Origin: a virus
DNA: 64,000 bases
IMG/VR virus record: IMGVR_UViG_3300023257_000008
Coordinates: 62,001 to 126,000 of that record
Reading direction: 5' to 3' (one strand)
A program made the position numbers and the translations under genes. Under the pieces are notes generated by a model. That model saw nothing but the letters and a program-made list of their open reading frames with translations. It made no database searches and was not told the DNA's origin. Below, in pieces: positions 16,875-26,512 of this stretch; position 1 is the first letter of the stretch; the number at the start of each line of letters is the position of its first letter.

Positions 16875-16931
16875 TACAGCACCTGTCGGCTCGGTAGAGC
16901 GGTTATTAGGCCCACTCCGTAGGGAGGGGCT

Positions 16932-17252
16932 ATGCTCAAAGTGAACACCGTCTACGGACTTGTAACAGCCTCTGGTGCTGTCTCAGGAACTGCCCTTGTG
17001 ACCCGACCCCGAGATGGCTTCCGCCATCTGTTCCTTGTGACACTCTCTGCAGCAGGGATCGTGTGGGTCGAGGCCGCTGTTGATCCGGGGGTGTCACCCA
17101 TCCGCTGGGTACCTGTATCGGCTACCGTCACAGTTTCAGGCGAGATCCCCCTGGAGGGGAACGTCACCAACTTGAGGGTAGCGTGGAGCGGTAACGCCGG
17201 GTTGGTTACGGTCGATTTGCTCCAGTCAGCCCTCATCCCCGACGTTTATTGA
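16932..17252 (+). CDS. Virion-associated small protein, copy 1
   Basis: 106 aa, beta-rich. Clear tandem paralogue of the next gene: both have DGFR(H/V)LFLVTLSAAG, then VWVEAA, IRWVP and VDL(L/V)QSAL. GGGAGGGGC precedes the ATG. Location directly before tail-fibre-type genes suggests a virion decoration or fibre-associated role; this is by context only. Confidence 0.65.
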   Translation: MLKVNTVYGLVTASGAVSGTALVTRPRDGFRHLFLVTLSAAGIVWVEAAVDPGVSPIRWVPVSATVTVSGEIPLEGNVTNLRVAWSGNAGLVTVDLLQSALIPDVY

Positions 17253-17260
17253 GGTGATAG

Positions 17261-17584
17261 ATGCTTGACCTGAATGAGACCTACGGGTTTGTGGAAGCCT
17301 CAGTTGCTGGGGCAGACAATGCAGAGATGGTACGATCCCAGGATGGATTCCGTGTTCTTTTCCTTGTGACCCTCTCGGCGGCTGGGAATGTTTGGGTCGA
17401 AGCGGCAGCGGAACCTGTACATCCGGGCCTCATCCGTTGGGTGCCCATCTCCGGAACCGTCACGACCACGGACAGCATCGCCGTGTCTGGGAACTTCCAA
17501 AATCTCAGGGTTATCTGGACAGCAAACACAGGCACCGTGTCCGTGGACCTAGTTCAGTCTGCCTTAAGCCCAAAAGCATACTGA
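17261..17584 (+). CDS. Virion-associated small protein, copy 2
   Basis: 107 aa, paralogue of 16932-17252 along its full length, 8 nt downstream of it. The spaced repeats of VTLSAAGxVWVEAA and SxLxPxxY endings point to a recent duplication followed by divergence. Confidence 0.65.
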   Translation: MLDLNETYGFVEASVAGADNAEMVRSQDGFRVLFLVTLSAAGNVWVEAAAEPVHPGLIRWVPISGTVTTTDSIAVSGNFQNLRVIWTANTGTVSVDLVQSALSPKAY

Positions 17585-17624
17585 GAGCTTCATGTTTGAC
17601 TAGGTATTTCCGAGGAGGTGTAAA

Positions 17625-19214
17625 ATGCCCACTGGTGGAGGATTCAATCAGGGAATTGAGGGACCTCCCTCTGGTCCTGCCGGAGGCGACCTTGCTGGAA
17701 CCTATCCCAACCCAACTGTTCCGGGGGTCGCCAGTCTGACAACACAGAGGGACAGCCAACAGGATCCTACAGGGTTTTCACGCCCTGAGAACGTGACGGT
17801 CAGCTACGACTCCACGACTCGCCAAGTTACGGTCACCCAAGGCGGTGGCATAAAGGTGCTGTTCAATGGGGTGGAATACACTGTTGCCAGCCCCTGGGTA
17901 AGTTCCGCCCACACCGCTGCTGCAAACATTTATTATCTTACCTATGTCCTTGCAGGAGGGCCACCCACCGTTCCTACCTTGTCGTGGTCCACAACATTTT
18001 GGGAGTACTACGAAGGTCTGGTTGCCTATGTGAACTATGAGCAGCCAGCGGGGGTGAGCTTCTCCCAGCGGGAATGTCATGGACTGATGCCTTGGCAAAG
18101 CCACGAGGTACTACACTATCAGATTGGGACGTTCCGGGACAGCGGACTGACACTCACGGGGGGCACCTATACAATCCAACCGGGGGCACCCGCTGATGCG
18201 GACAACACGCCGGGAGTCGATCAGGGAGTCGTTCAGGATGAGGATTTGCAAACCACAATTGCTGCCTGGATCCAGGGGACATACACGACGATGCGACTCA
18301 CAGGAGCCGGTATTTCGGCTTACGATAACACCGCCGTCGTCCCTTACCGCAGTGCCGCTTCCTATATGTACTGCAACACGTACAATCCTGGAACGGGGAC
18401 GTTCAGTGAGGACACTGCCAGCAACGGAAAATACCTGAACGTCTATGGGATTGCTATCCCCACAACAGCAGATGTCGCTTCACAAACTTATCGCATCCTG
18501 TGGATCCAACCGCAAATACAATACTCGTCTCTCGCTGAAGCTCAGGGTGAGGACTACAGGGAACTGCAATATGGTGACTTCCTTACGTTAGTCACGGAGT
18601 CTACTGTTTTTGTTCGTCTTACATTCCGAACGAATGCCTCGTATGGAACAACGGGCAAATGCCGCATCGAGGATCTCACATACATCACAGGTAACAGGTC
18701 ATCCCTGGTTAGCTCCGGTGGGGTTACAGCCTCGCACGCTCTGCTCACGGACAGGGAGGAACCGCTTCAGCATCCCGAAGAAGCCCTCTACCTCCAAGAG
18801 AGCACAACCCTCGCTGACCTGGAGTGGTCGGGAAGCACCCACAATCTCCCCTTTGCAGAGACCGCCGCCGTTGGTGACATCATGTACATTGATGCCAACG
18901 GGAAGGCGGCGAAGGCGCTCGGGGATGCTACGGGGCTTCTCCCTGTCCGGTACCTCGTACTGGAGACCGTGGACGCCGCTGCTGTTGCAGCCTCTACCCC
19001 AATGCTGGTTCTTCAACGGGGTCTTTTCCGTAATGACGCTTGGGGCTGGGCGGTTGGTGGTCGGGCGGGAGCTTTGTATCTTCACGTCACGGTTGCAGGA
19101 ACGATGCAGCAAGCGGTCCCTGGCAGCGGTGACTTCCTTCAGGTGGTAGGTGTTACCCGTTCCGCAACCATCATCGAGTTCAATCCACCAGTGGTATGGG
19201 CTGAGGTCCCCTAA
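17625..19214 (+). CDS. Tail-fibre/structural protein
   Basis: 529 aa. GPAGGDLAGTYPNPTVPG near the N-terminus is a recurring junction motif in phage tail fibres and collar proteins. The rest is Gly/Ser/Thr-rich and beta-strand-like. GAGGAGG precedes the ATG. Stop and the next start overlap (TAATG), so it is translated with the beta-helix protein, a likely partner on the particle. Confidence 0.65.
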   Translation: MPTGGGFNQGIEGPPSGPAGGDLAGTYPNPTVPGVASLTTQRDSQQDPTGFSRPENVTVSYDSTTRQVTVTQGGGIKVLFNGVEYTVASPWVSSAHTAAANIYYLTYVLAGGPPTVPTLSWSTTFWEYYEGLVAYVNYEQPAGVSFSQRECHGLMPWQSHEVLHYQIGTFRDSGLTLTGGTYTIQPGAPADADNTPGVDQGVVQDEDLQTTIAAWIQGTYTTMRLTGAGISAYDNTAVVPYRSAASYMYCNTYNPGTGTFSEDTASNGKYLNVYGIAIPTTADVASQTYRILWIQPQIQYSSLAEAQGEDYRELQYGDFLTLVTESTVFVRLTFRTNASYGTTGKCRIEDLTYITGNRSSLVSSGGVTASHALLTDREEPLQHPEEALYLQESTTLADLEWSGSTHNLPFAETAAVGDIMYIDANGKAAKALGDATGLLPVRYLVLETVDAAAVAASTPMLVLQRGLFRNDAWGWAVGGRAGALYLHVTVAGTMQQAVPGSGDFLQVVGVTRSATIIEFNPPVVWAEVP

Positions 19215-20365
19215 TGGCTGATCTGGACATAGGCGTAGGACAGACTTATGCCACGGTAGCAGTGGCCTATCTTGCTGCTGGCGTAGGGGACTCATTCCTC
19301 TATCACGCTACAGGGGGTGCCCCGACAACTTTCGATGAGCCACACACCCATTTTCTGCTAAATGGGCTGACCATCAAGCCAGCTCCCGGTGACGAGGGAC
19401 TGATTACGGTTAGACCTTCTGGTTCACCTGCTTATTTGTGGGTTGCGGAATCCGACATTATGCTAATTCAAGGACTAAAACTTGCTCTTGGTGTTGGAAC
19501 AGTTGACAAGTTCATTGGGATTCAGGGATGCAACGACGGCGTCATTGATAACTGCGAATTTACTGTCCCGAGTTTTGGTCGTGGAATCGATCTTGGTCCG
19601 GTACCGGCTGCGGCTGATGGGTGGACTGTTCAGGAGTGCAAGTTTACTTGCACGGGTAATGGCATAGGACTCTACCCGGCATCTCTCTCTAATTTCGTGG
19701 TTAAGGATAGCACGTTCTTTGTAGAGAGCGGGCATGGGGTGTACAACTTCTACACAACAACACAGTTAGCTGAGCGTTGCAAATTCATTGGCGACGGTGT
19801 CAATCCCGGTCACGGACTATGTACCCTGCGTTACGGAACTGTTCGCAATTGTATTTTCGCTGACTTGGATTATGGTATACAAGGAGACCGTTTCAGCACC
19901 ACTACAGGTGGGGTAAACAATAATACGTTCTATAACTGTACCCAGGGTATCCAGCTTGGAGTAAACGATGGTATAGCTGCTCTTGACAATAACGCTTTTG
20001 TCAATTGTGGGACGGGGATTTATAGGTCCGCCTCGGTCAATACTCCCAACGCCCCGGACAGTAATTTGTTCTTCGGCAACGGAACCGACTACGTCAATTA
20101 CACGCCCCCGATCAACTCCCAGACCACGAATCCTCTGTTTACAGATGCTGCAAATCAGGTTTTTACTTTCCCAACAGGTTCACCTCTAGAAGACAATGGG
20201 AAAAATCTTGCAGGAATAGTGGATGATGATCACATAGGTACACCAAGACCCCAAGGACCAGCCTGGGATATCGGAGCTTATGAACTCGGTTGGAAAGGTG
20301 CCTTTTGTGGGGCGCTCCTATCAAAACTTTGTGGGAAAGTCATTACCCATTACTGTGGAGGGTAG
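19214..20365 (+). CDS. Right-handed beta-helix tail-spike-like protein
   Basis: 383 aa. Repeating rungs of the form DNCEF, QECKF, KDSTF, RNCIF, NNTFYNC and NNAFVNC spaced by about 22-30 residues are the hallmark of parallel beta-helices, as in pectate-lyase-like tail spikes. The C-terminal HIGTPRP...WDIGAYE is typical of secreted beta-helix proteins. Likely binds or cleaves surface glycan; catalytic residues are not identifiable. Confidence 0.7.
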   Translation: MADLDIGVGQTYATVAVAYLAAGVGDSFLYHATGGAPTTFDEPHTHFLLNGLTIKPAPGDEGLITVRPSGSPAYLWVAESDIMLIQGLKLALGVGTVDKFIGIQGCNDGVIDNCEFTVPSFGRGIDLGPVPAAADGWTVQECKFTCTGNGIGLYPASLSNFVVKDSTFFVESGHGVYNFYTTTQLAERCKFIGDGVNPGHGLCTLRYGTVRNCIFADLDYGIQGDRFSTTTGGVNNNTFYNCTQGIQLGVNDGIAALDNNAFVNCGTGIYRSASVNTPNAPDSNLFFGNGTDYVNYTPPINSQTTNPLFTDAANQVFTFPTGSPLEDNGKNLAGIVDDDHIGTPRPQGPAWDIGAYELGWKGAFCGALLSKLCGKVITHYCGG

Positions 20366-20369
20366 AAAA

Positions 20370-20741
20370 GTGGACGTTTCTACCCTCTACGATGTGAACC
20401 AAGAAGTCTGGGTTGTAGATCACGAAGCCGAAATGGTGAACGTAGCATGCCCCCAGTGCGGGTCCACAGGAAGACTGGCATCTCCCCAGGGACACGCCCG
20501 AGTCTGCCCCTCCTGCCAGGGGATGGCCAAACGCACCGGCCAGTTCGTTCTTTCTCCTCGTCTCGTTTCAATTCAAATGATGTACATCATTGGACGCCCG
20601 AGTGGCGTGTCTATCTTCTACAGGATGCGTGAGGTGCCCGACGTGAGCTTCCCCGAGGACAGCGTATATGAGTCCAAGGAAGCCACACAAACCGCAATGC
20701 AAATTCCCAAGACCCGTGCCGAAGAAGCTGTCAGCGAGTAG
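20370..20741 (+). CDS. Zinc-ribbon phage protein
   Basis: 123 aa from a GTG at 20370, chosen because GGAGGG lies 7 nt upstream and the previous gene stops at 20365. The frame is open upstream to an ATG at 20280, which would overlap the beta-helix gene. CPQCGSTGRL...CPSC forms a zinc ribbon. Context suggests a minor virion or assembly protein. Confidence 0.55.
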   Translation: MDVSTLYDVNQEVWVVDHEAEMVNVACPQCGSTGRLASPQGHARVCPSCQGMAKRTGQFVLSPRLVSIQMMYIIGRPSGVSIFYRMREVPDVSFPEDSVYESKEATQTAMQIPKTRAEEAVSE

Positions 20742-20748
20742 ATGATGC

Positions 20749-20771
20749 CAGGAGGTTGAACCTGCTTCCTG
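20749..20771. repeat. Imperfect hairpin before tnpB 2
   Basis: Outer stem CAGGA/TCCTG with inner GGTT/AACC. It lies immediately upstream of the second tnpB and may be that element's left-end hairpin. Confidence 0.35.
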
Positions 20772-20864
20772 AAAAGTTGGACAAACCTGGGCAAAGATGG
20801 CCACACACAAAACACATGAGGAAAAGACTTGACTTGGAGGAATGCCCTCTGTATCCTTTGAACT

Positions 20865-22148
20865 ATGAGGAAGGTAACCCACGGCAGAGCTTGGTTTCCC
20901 GATCCAGAAAGGGGCCGGATTCTCTTCCTCATGAAGGTTCAAGCCTCTGCAGTTCGGGCAGCTTATCAACAAATGCGACGGACAGGGGACTTTGGGAACC
21001 CTGTCAAGCGAGCACTAAAACCGCACTACATGACTGACCTGAACCAGCGATACATCGCTGATGCCTGTGGGTTTGCGGCCCAAAAGCGTAATGTACCCTC
21101 GGTGATCTTTGGGGGTAAGCGGGCTTGGAGAGACCTCCAAAGAGGCAAACTCTCCAAGGAGGACTGGGTACAGAAAAGAAACGCACTCCTCTACTCCCGA
21201 GGCGACAAGTCACACAAGGGCAACCCCAACATCCGTATCCAAGGGAACAAGATCCTTGTCAACGATCCTTCAGAAAGAGGACGTTGGATCGAGGGTATAT
21301 TCTGGATGCCCAAGAAGTTTGACTTCAATCCTGATTGTTACGACGTGAGGCTTATCTATCGAAAAGGTCAAGTCGAGGTCAAGATCTCCTCGGAGTTTCC
21401 AACTCCTCGGATCGTAACGAAACCTGTCAGTCAGGGAGCCATTGGGATCGATTGCAACCCTGATGGTCTTGCAGTCGTTGAGACAAACGCCCAGGGCCAG
21501 CTAGTCCATCACCACTACGAGAACGAACAACGTATCCGTTTTGCTAGATCAGAGAAGCGGACCTATGATATCCGGTTGCTCGCAGCCCAAGTGGTCTTGT
21601 TTGCTTTCCTCACCAGGAAACCCCTGGTACTTGAACAATTGAGTTTCCGTGCAGGTAAACAAAAGGGTCCTAAGTTCAATCGGATGAAACACAACTTCCT
21701 CCATAAGCAGATGCTCGATGCTATCAGGTCCCGAGCAACTAAGATGGGTGTTGAGGTTATGGATGTCAACCCTGCGTTCACCTCCATCTTGGGCAAATTG
21801 AAATATCAGGATATGTACTCTTTGAATGTCCACACTGCTGCAGCGTTAGTGATAGCTCGCAGGGGTCAAGGATTTTTAGAGAGTCAACGTTTTACGGACA
21901 AGCTTACAGGTCGTGGGGGTTCTCGGATTAACCTGGAAGGAAGATCCCGAAAACATACTTTACGTCCGAAGGCTTGGTCGTGGTTAAGGGACGAGTTCCT
22001 GAAACCAAAGAATAGTCGCCCTCACAGGGCTGCTACCAGCTCCTGTAATGATACAGGCATGCGTAGTAACTTGGGTGAGATTCCCAAGGACGAATCCTCG
22101 ACTATAACTGGTCGTCGGGGTCATTTACCTGAAGAGGTGGATGCTTAA
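20865..22148 (+). CDS. tnpB: TnpB-related protein without zinc ribbon
   Basis: 427 aa of the IS605 accessory 'TnpB-related' type. IGIDCNPDGLAVVE holds the first RuvC Asp and LVLEQLSF the Glu. The C-terminal NVHTAAALVIARRG corresponds to the last RuvC block, where Asn stands at the position many TnpBs fill with Asp; the family often shows this and lacks the CxxC fingers, so activity is unclear. No TnpA nearby. There is no good Shine-Dalgarno site at this ATG, and the upstream frame has stops at about 20829 and 20862, so the true 5' end may be damaged. Confidence 0.75.
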   Translation: MRKVTHGRAWFPDPERGRILFLMKVQASAVRAAYQQMRRTGDFGNPVKRALKPHYMTDLNQRYIADACGFAAQKRNVPSVIFGGKRAWRDLQRGKLSKEDWVQKRNALLYSRGDKSHKGNPNIRIQGNKILVNDPSERGRWIEGIFWMPKKFDFNPDCYDVRLIYRKGQVEVKISSEFPTPRIVTKPVSQGAIGIDCNPDGLAVVETNAQGQLVHHHYENEQRIRFARSEKRTYDIRLLAAQVVLFAFLTRKPLVLEQLSFRAGKQKGPKFNRMKHNFLHKQMLDAIRSRATKMGVEVMDVNPAFTSILGKLKYQDMYSLNVHTAAALVIARRGQGFLESQRFTDKLTGRGGSRINLEGRSRKHTLRPKAWSWLRDEFLKPKNSRPHRAATSSCNDTGMRSNLGEIPKDESSTITGRRGHLPEEVDA

Positions 22149-22165
22149 GGTGGTGAAAGGACGCC
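22000..22165 (+). ncRNA. Candidate omega-RNA / right end of tnpB 2
   Basis: The 3' part of the gene carries CTCCTGTAATGATACAGG, AACTTGGGTGAGATTCCCAAG and GACTATAACTGGTCGTCGGG, a set of short hairpins typical of IS605-family right ends and TnpB guide-RNA scaffolds. The guide would start just 3' of the element end, whose exact position I cannot fix. Confidence 0.45.
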
Positions 22166-22209
22166 AGAGAATTGGGTAAGTTTGTCCAATATCTCGAAAC
22201 CAGGCATTA

Positions 22210-22728
22210 ATGGGCTTCACCGAACGACGCACTATCGCTCGCTTCCTTCTCCAGGACGGGGCCATCACCCGCACTGTGGATGTAGAGGCACCACCGGGGG
22301 AACGAGACCCAGCTTGCAAGGTCATTGAGCAACCGAGTGGGGCCTTGGGTGTCAGCTTCATAGACCAAGTCGTAGCCGAGGTTGAAGACCCAGCGACGGG
22401 TGATCCAATCATCTGCTGCTCGGCTCCCCTCTGGAAATCCGCAGGTACCTTCTACTTCCGGGGGTTGGTGGCGACTGAGGATGACATCCGAGCAGGTCGA
22501 GTGTCATTCCCTACGCTGGTACATCAAAACATCCAGAATCAAATGGTAGCACACGAGTGGAATCTCATCATTTACTTCGAGGGGGGCCAACTCTTCCTGC
22601 CCTTCAACCCGAAGGTAGACCTTGCACCCAACGCAATCGGGATGTTCCAGATGCAACACGCACTCCTTCCTGACAGAGTCATTGGTCCTATAACATTGGG
22701 GGTGTGGATGTACCTGGGAGCAGACTAG
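22210..22728 (+). CDS. Unknown phage protein, probable virion component
   Basis: 172 aa, no motif recognised; contains hydrophobic beta-type segments (EWNLIIYFEGGQLFLPF). It follows the tnpB insertion and ends the plus-strand virion block, overlapping the convergent endolysin stop by 4 nt. Confidence 0.55.
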   Translation: MGFTERRTIARFLLQDGAITRTVDVEAPPGERDPACKVIEQPSGALGVSFIDQVVAEVEDPATGDPIICCSAPLWKSAGTFYFRGLVATEDDIRAGRVSFPTLVHQNIQNQMVAHEWNLIIYFEGGQLFLPFNPKVDLAPNAIGMFQMQHALLPDRVIGPITLGVWMYLGAD

Positions 22729-23759
22729 GTCAGTTCCCAACTCGGACGTCCGCCGAAGGGTCCGGCCTCGGGAGTACCCGTGATCTCGGAGTTGTTCGTG
22801 ACCCGGCAGGTACGCCAAGACTGGCCCACCGACTCCCTGTCCGTCATTCGACGCCAGGTCTGCCTGGCCCCTGAGTAGAACTTCTTCCCTCCGACGACGG
22901 GGTAGTTCCCGTCCGCACCGAACCTATAGATGCCGCTCGGAATGGGCTGGCCGGGGTTGTGGGGATCCTCCAACCAGAAGCCGTCGTCGCCGCCCACCTT
23001 GATGGCCAGGACGATGTGATGGGACATGGGCAGCACGTTGACCTGATTCAGCCACTCCCACTGTGTGTAGAGGGTGGACATGGAAGCCTTCCGTAGCCGG
23101 GTGCCATCCGATTCGCAGTACTCAGCGAAGCCAGGGATCTTCGTGTTCTTGTAGATTTTGTCATGGGGCCAGTCCACAATGTAGGAGGCGCTCCTCCCGA
23201 CCCTGAAGTTGAAGTCCCCGTTGGCGGCGAGCCACCAGCCCATGAACCATCCGGTCCAGGGGCTGCACGTCCCACCGTGGAGAGGTGCCTTAAGGTCGTG
23301 GCCCGGAGCGACCGACGAGATGGAACCATCGGGCATCGGGAAGCCCAGATCCCCCGCTCGGAACTCTTTGCTGCCGTACAGGTAGGGGTTCGACCAGCCG
23401 CAGTAGTGGAAGCCCTGGCCACCGTCGCAGGTCTGCTGGAGCTTGAGTGCATCGCTGAACCGGCGGTCCCGCTCGTTCCGGGGCAGACCGCAAGGAAGGG
23501 CGATGACCTCAGCGTAGGTGTCGATGATGCTTGGGTCCACGGGAACCGTGGGGGCGATGGCATCCAATGCTGCCCAGGTCTGGTTGCCGACGATCCCGTC
23601 AGTTGTCAGACCCTTGTGCTTCTGGAAAGCCTTGACAGCGATGTCTGTCCCGCCCCCGAAGATGCCGTCGATGGGACCACACCCGAACCCCGCCTGAGTC
23701 AGCTTGTCCTGAAGGACCGCAACCTCGACCCCTCGCATCCCTCGTCTCAGTGTCGTCAT
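22725..23759 (-). CDS. Endolysin: peptidoglycan-binding domain plus Cys-hydrolase-like domain
   Basis: 344 aa. Residues 1-70 form a PG_binding_1 domain (RGMRGVEVAVLQDKL, then GIFGGGTDIAVKAFQ, ending GIVGNQTWAAL). The C-terminal domain has GGTCSPWTGWFMGWW, a Cys before an aromatic helix, and SHHIVLAIKV, a His on a strand, the order expected of NlpC/P60- or CHAP-type amidases. No signal peptide, so a holin would be needed. AAGGGGGC precedes the ATG. Confidence 0.7.
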   Translation of the reverse strand: MTTLRRGMRGVEVAVLQDKLTQAGFGCGPIDGIFGGGTDIAVKAFQKHKGLTTDGIVGNQTWAALDAIAPTVPVDPSIIDTYAEVIALPCGLPRNERDRRFSDALKLQQTCDGGQGFHYCGWSNPYLYGSKEFRAGDLGFPMPDGSISSVAPGHDLKAPLHGGTCSPWTGWFMGWWLAANGDFNFRVGRSASYIVDWPHDKIYKNTKIPGFAEYCESDGTRLRKASMSTLYTQWEWLNQVNVLPMSHHIVLAIKVGGDDGFWLEDPHNPGQPIPSGIYRFGADGNYPVVGGKKFYSGARQTWRRMTDRESVGQSWRTCRVTNNSEITGTPEAGPFGGRPSWELT

Positions 23760-23807
23760 AGTGCCCCCTTGGCGTTACTGCCTAAGAACACTGTACCAAT
23801 AGGAGGC

Positions 23808-25037
23808 TTATCGAGGACGCTTCATCAGAGAGATTCCCACACCGTCACCCATCGGGATCGTCGTGGCGATAACTTCTTTCCCCAGGACACCCTGCCGGTA
23901 GTAAAGGTGGACCTTGCGTCCGCCCGTTTTGGGAAGAGCCTCAGCGAGGATCTGTTGGGTGGCTTGGGATGAGGACAGGAGCAGCACAAAGTCGGAGCGG
24001 GCAGCCACGAGAGACCGTACAAGGTCCGTGTGCCGCCCCTCCAAATGGAACTCGAAGTTACCACTTCCAGGCCACGGTGGATCGGCAATGATCACCCGAC
24101 CCTCTTTGTCTACACCATTCCCGAGAACCTCAGAGAAGTCCAGGCGTGTCAGGGTTGCCCCCTGGAGCGCCCTCGTGACCCCCTCTACGGCTTGCACCGG
24201 AGGTTGGCGTGAGGACCCCGGTGGCCCCTCGGCGGGCGAGTTAATCCGTTTGGCGGACCCTGAGCTAAACATCCGGGATGCCCAGTAAAACAGAGCCGAC
24301 CCCAGGGGGTCCTCCAGAGGGTTTTCCATGGCCTCTTGGTAACGGGAGAGCAGCCTGTCTCTAGGCCATGTCTTGCACATCTGCCCTCGGAGCGCCCGGA
24401 TATCAGCCAGGAGAGGATCCGGGTCAGACACCAGATCATTGGTGAACCGCCAGAGGAGGGGATGCAGGTCGTTCCAAGCCACCACGGTGCCCCCATATTC
24501 GGACACAGCCATCGCTATCTTGCTGGCCCCTCCGAACAGGTCGATCACCTCTCTACCTGCCATGAAGGGAGCGATGGTTTTTCGGGCAACCGCCCCAGGC
24601 CAGGGGAAAAGATACTGTGGGGATGCTGAAGCCTTATCGCATGATTGGCGGACCCTGTTCCTGTAGTTTTTGTTCTTTTTCCGTACCCTTTCCAAACATC
24701 TTACACAAAGACGGACACTGCCTCCAGTACGATCACTCCCGCAGGCAGAACAAAGACCCTTCTCTGCAAGATCACTCTGTCTCGTTCTAATCTTTTTGCG
24801 ACAAGCAGAACAATAATTGTGGCCACTCATCACTTCATCAGGGGGAAACGGTTTCCGACACTTGGGGCACTGCCCTCTAAGGGACGCCCGAAAACGTCCC
24901 AACGCATTTTGGATGTCAAGGACACTGCGTCCAGGAAGAAGGTTGAGAGAGTGGATCTTGGTAGTCGTCAGACCATTAACGTTGGCCTCCTCAACGACAG
25001 CCCAATCTTGTGGCGTCCATGGTGTGTAGCTGCCCAT
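23808..25037 (-). CDS. DNA adenine methyltransferase, D12 class, with N-terminal zinc fingers
   Basis: About 409 aa from the ATG at 25037. CPKCRKPF...CSACRKK and CSACGSD...CVRC give two zinc ribbons in the first 130 aa. IDLFGGASKIAMAV is the FxG SAM-binding motif and VIIADPPWPG the DPPW catalytic motif, in D12 order. Predicted to make N6-methyladenine in phage or host DNA. A GAGTAG site ending at 25076 lies 38 nt before the chosen start. An in-frame ATG at 25136 is possible but would lie upstream of that promoter. Confidence 0.75.
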   Translation of the reverse strand: MGSYTPWTPQDWAVVEEANVNGLTTTKIHSLNLLPGRSVLDIQNALGRFRASLRGQCPKCRKPFPPDEVMSGHNYCSACRKKIRTRQSDLAEKGLCSACGSDRTGGSVRLCVRCLERVRKKNKNYRNRVRQSCDKASASPQYLFPWPGAVARKTIAPFMAGREVIDLFGGASKIAMAVSEYGGTVVAWNDLHPLLWRFTNDLVSDPDPLLADIRALRGQMCKTWPRDRLLSRYQEAMENPLEDPLGSALFYWASRMFSSGSAKRINSPAEGPPGSSRQPPVQAVEGVTRALQGATLTRLDFSEVLGNGVDKEGRVIIADPPWPGSGNFEFHLEGRHTDLVRSLVAARSDFVLLLSSSQATQQILAEALPKTGGRKVHLYYRQGVLGKEVIATTIPMGDGVGISLMKRPR

Positions 25038-25075
25038 CAGTGGATGAGGGTGTGTTTTGCTTTCATCCTTCTTGT

Positions 25076-25081
25076 CTACTC
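25076..25081 (-). promoter_or_regulatory. GAGTAG-only promoter-like site
   Basis: TTTGGAGTAGAC on the minus strand with a poor upstream half (TACCGTC at the expected place). Same TTTGGAGTAG core as at 30088. Confidence 0.4.
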
Positions 25082-25137
25082 CAAAGGCACTGTCGACGGT
25101 AGCCTCCTTATAAACATCGAATGGATAGAGGTGCAAA

Positions 25138-25467
25138 ATGGCCGGAAAACTGAACGCTCAGAACACCCTGGGAGATGCCCTCCAGATGTACTGCATGGCA
25201 GTTCTGGAAAAGGTCAGTCGGACCATCCCCGATTCCAAGGTTGAACCCAACGGGCAATCTGCTGCTAAGATGTTGACCCCTGCCAGCATTGGGTACAGCT
25301 ACATCTACGTGGGTTTCCTGCCCAACGGAGACCTTCAGGTGTTGAGCCACGGTGCTCTCGCTTCAGGACGACCGGCAGCCCTAGTCGGTTCCATCAAGTT
25401 GGGCCGGGCTGTGGGCTTAACGGTAAAGGCCCTGGCCAGCAAGATCATCACTAAGTTGGAGAACTGA
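25138..25467 (+). CDS. Unknown protein (109 aa)
   Basis: AGAGGTG precedes the ATG. An amphipathic start and a central SYIYVGFLPNGDLQVLSHG strand pair; no family recognised. One nt separates it from the ParB-fold gene, so they are co-translated. Compact length and position suggest a virion or partner protein for the next gene. Confidence 0.6.
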   Translation: MAGKLNAQNTLGDALQMYCMAVLEKVSRTIPDSKVEPNGQSAAKMLTPASIGYSYIYVGFLPNGDLQVLSHGALASGRPAALVGSIKLGRAVGLTVKALASKIITKLEN

Positions 25468-25468
25468 C

Positions 25469-26512
25469 GTGAGGACACCAGCACAAAGGCTGGCCTGCCG
25501 ATACGTCAACGCCATTGAGTTCTCCAACGAAGACGCTCTGAAGGATTATCTGAGGGAACACCCCAAGGCAGACCCGCACAGACACAAGGTCAAAAGCCCT
25601 GATGGTAAGAGCAAAGCCCCCGAGGACAAACCCAAGGGGGGCAAGGGTGTTGGGACGACCGACGTGGAGAAGGCCAAAGAGAAAGCCAAAGGTCTTCCCC
25701 AGGAAGTCCGGGATAGGTTGGACAAATATCATCTTGACGTTGTCGGGGATGACATTGACCAGGCCATCGAAATCGCCAAGAAGTTGAGCGAAGGGATCGA
25801 CAAATCCGCTGACGTCTGCAAACTCTCTCCTCCCGTGTGTGATGGGAACCTGGGGCTGTCCCGTGACAAGATGCCACAGATCCCCGGAGATATGTCCGTC
25901 AAAGAAATGCTGGATGCGACAAAGAAGGATGGCAGTTCCGACGAAGGTGCCCGTGCCAAGGGGAAAGCTGCTGTGGAAGCGGGAGCCGACCCGGATGATG
26001 ACCGCACGATCCTTAATCAAATGTTGGACACTCTCAAGGGCGAAGGCGTGACCGTCAAACCTGAGAAAGTGCCGGTCGGTCAACTCAAGGCAACCCAGAA
26101 GGAGATCAAAGCAGGGAAGACCTTTGGGATGGCAGACTCACATCTGAAGGGCACCTTCCCCAACATCGGGGATCAGATCGTAATCTCCTCCGATGGCCAC
26201 ATTCTGGATGGGCACCATCGCTGGGCCGCTCTCCTGACCATTGACCCCAAGCGCACGATGAACGTGATCCGGGTCGGTGTCACGATGAAGGACATGCTGG
26301 ATCGTGCGGATGAGATGCCCGGTGTTTACCGTGAAGACTTCCAGGGAAAGCCTCTAGCCCTGCCGGACGACATCAAAAAGCGGAAGAAAAGGTACCTCAA
26401 GAAACGGGATAAGGGAAAGAAGAGTTCCTTAAGAACTGGGGTACTACGCCTCGCTCAGACGCATCCGAAATACCGCAGGCACCTCATTCCTATTCTCCGT
26501 CATCACCGTTAG
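25469..26512 (+). CDS. ParB/sulfiredoxin-fold protein with LAxTHPxYRxHL C-terminal motif
   Basis: 347 aa from a GTG. A basic low-complexity linker at 25-70 precedes a helical region. The C-terminal half has VISSDGHILDGHHRWAALL, the GHHRW box of ParB-type nuclease/CTPase folds. The last 25 residues read LRLAQTHPKYRRHLIPILR, closely matching the N-terminus of the protein at 50057-50542. The N-terminal RLACRYVNA also looks like a conserved phage peptide. Likely a virion or DNA-associated protein. Confidence 0.6.
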   Translation: MRTPAQRLACRYVNAIEFSNEDALKDYLREHPKADPHRHKVKSPDGKSKAPEDKPKGGKGVGTTDVEKAKEKAKGLPQEVRDRLDKYHLDVVGDDIDQAIEIAKKLSEGIDKSADVCKLSPPVCDGNLGLSRDKMPQIPGDMSVKEMLDATKKDGSSDEGARAKGKAAVEAGADPDDDRTILNQMLDTLKGEGVTVKPEKVPVGQLKATQKEIKAGKTFGMADSHLKGTFPNIGDQIVISSDGHILDGHHRWAALLTIDPKRTMNVIRVGVTMKDMLDRADEMPGVYREDFQGKPLALPDDIKKRKKRYLKKRDKGKKSSLRTGVLRLAQTHPKYRRHLIPILRHHR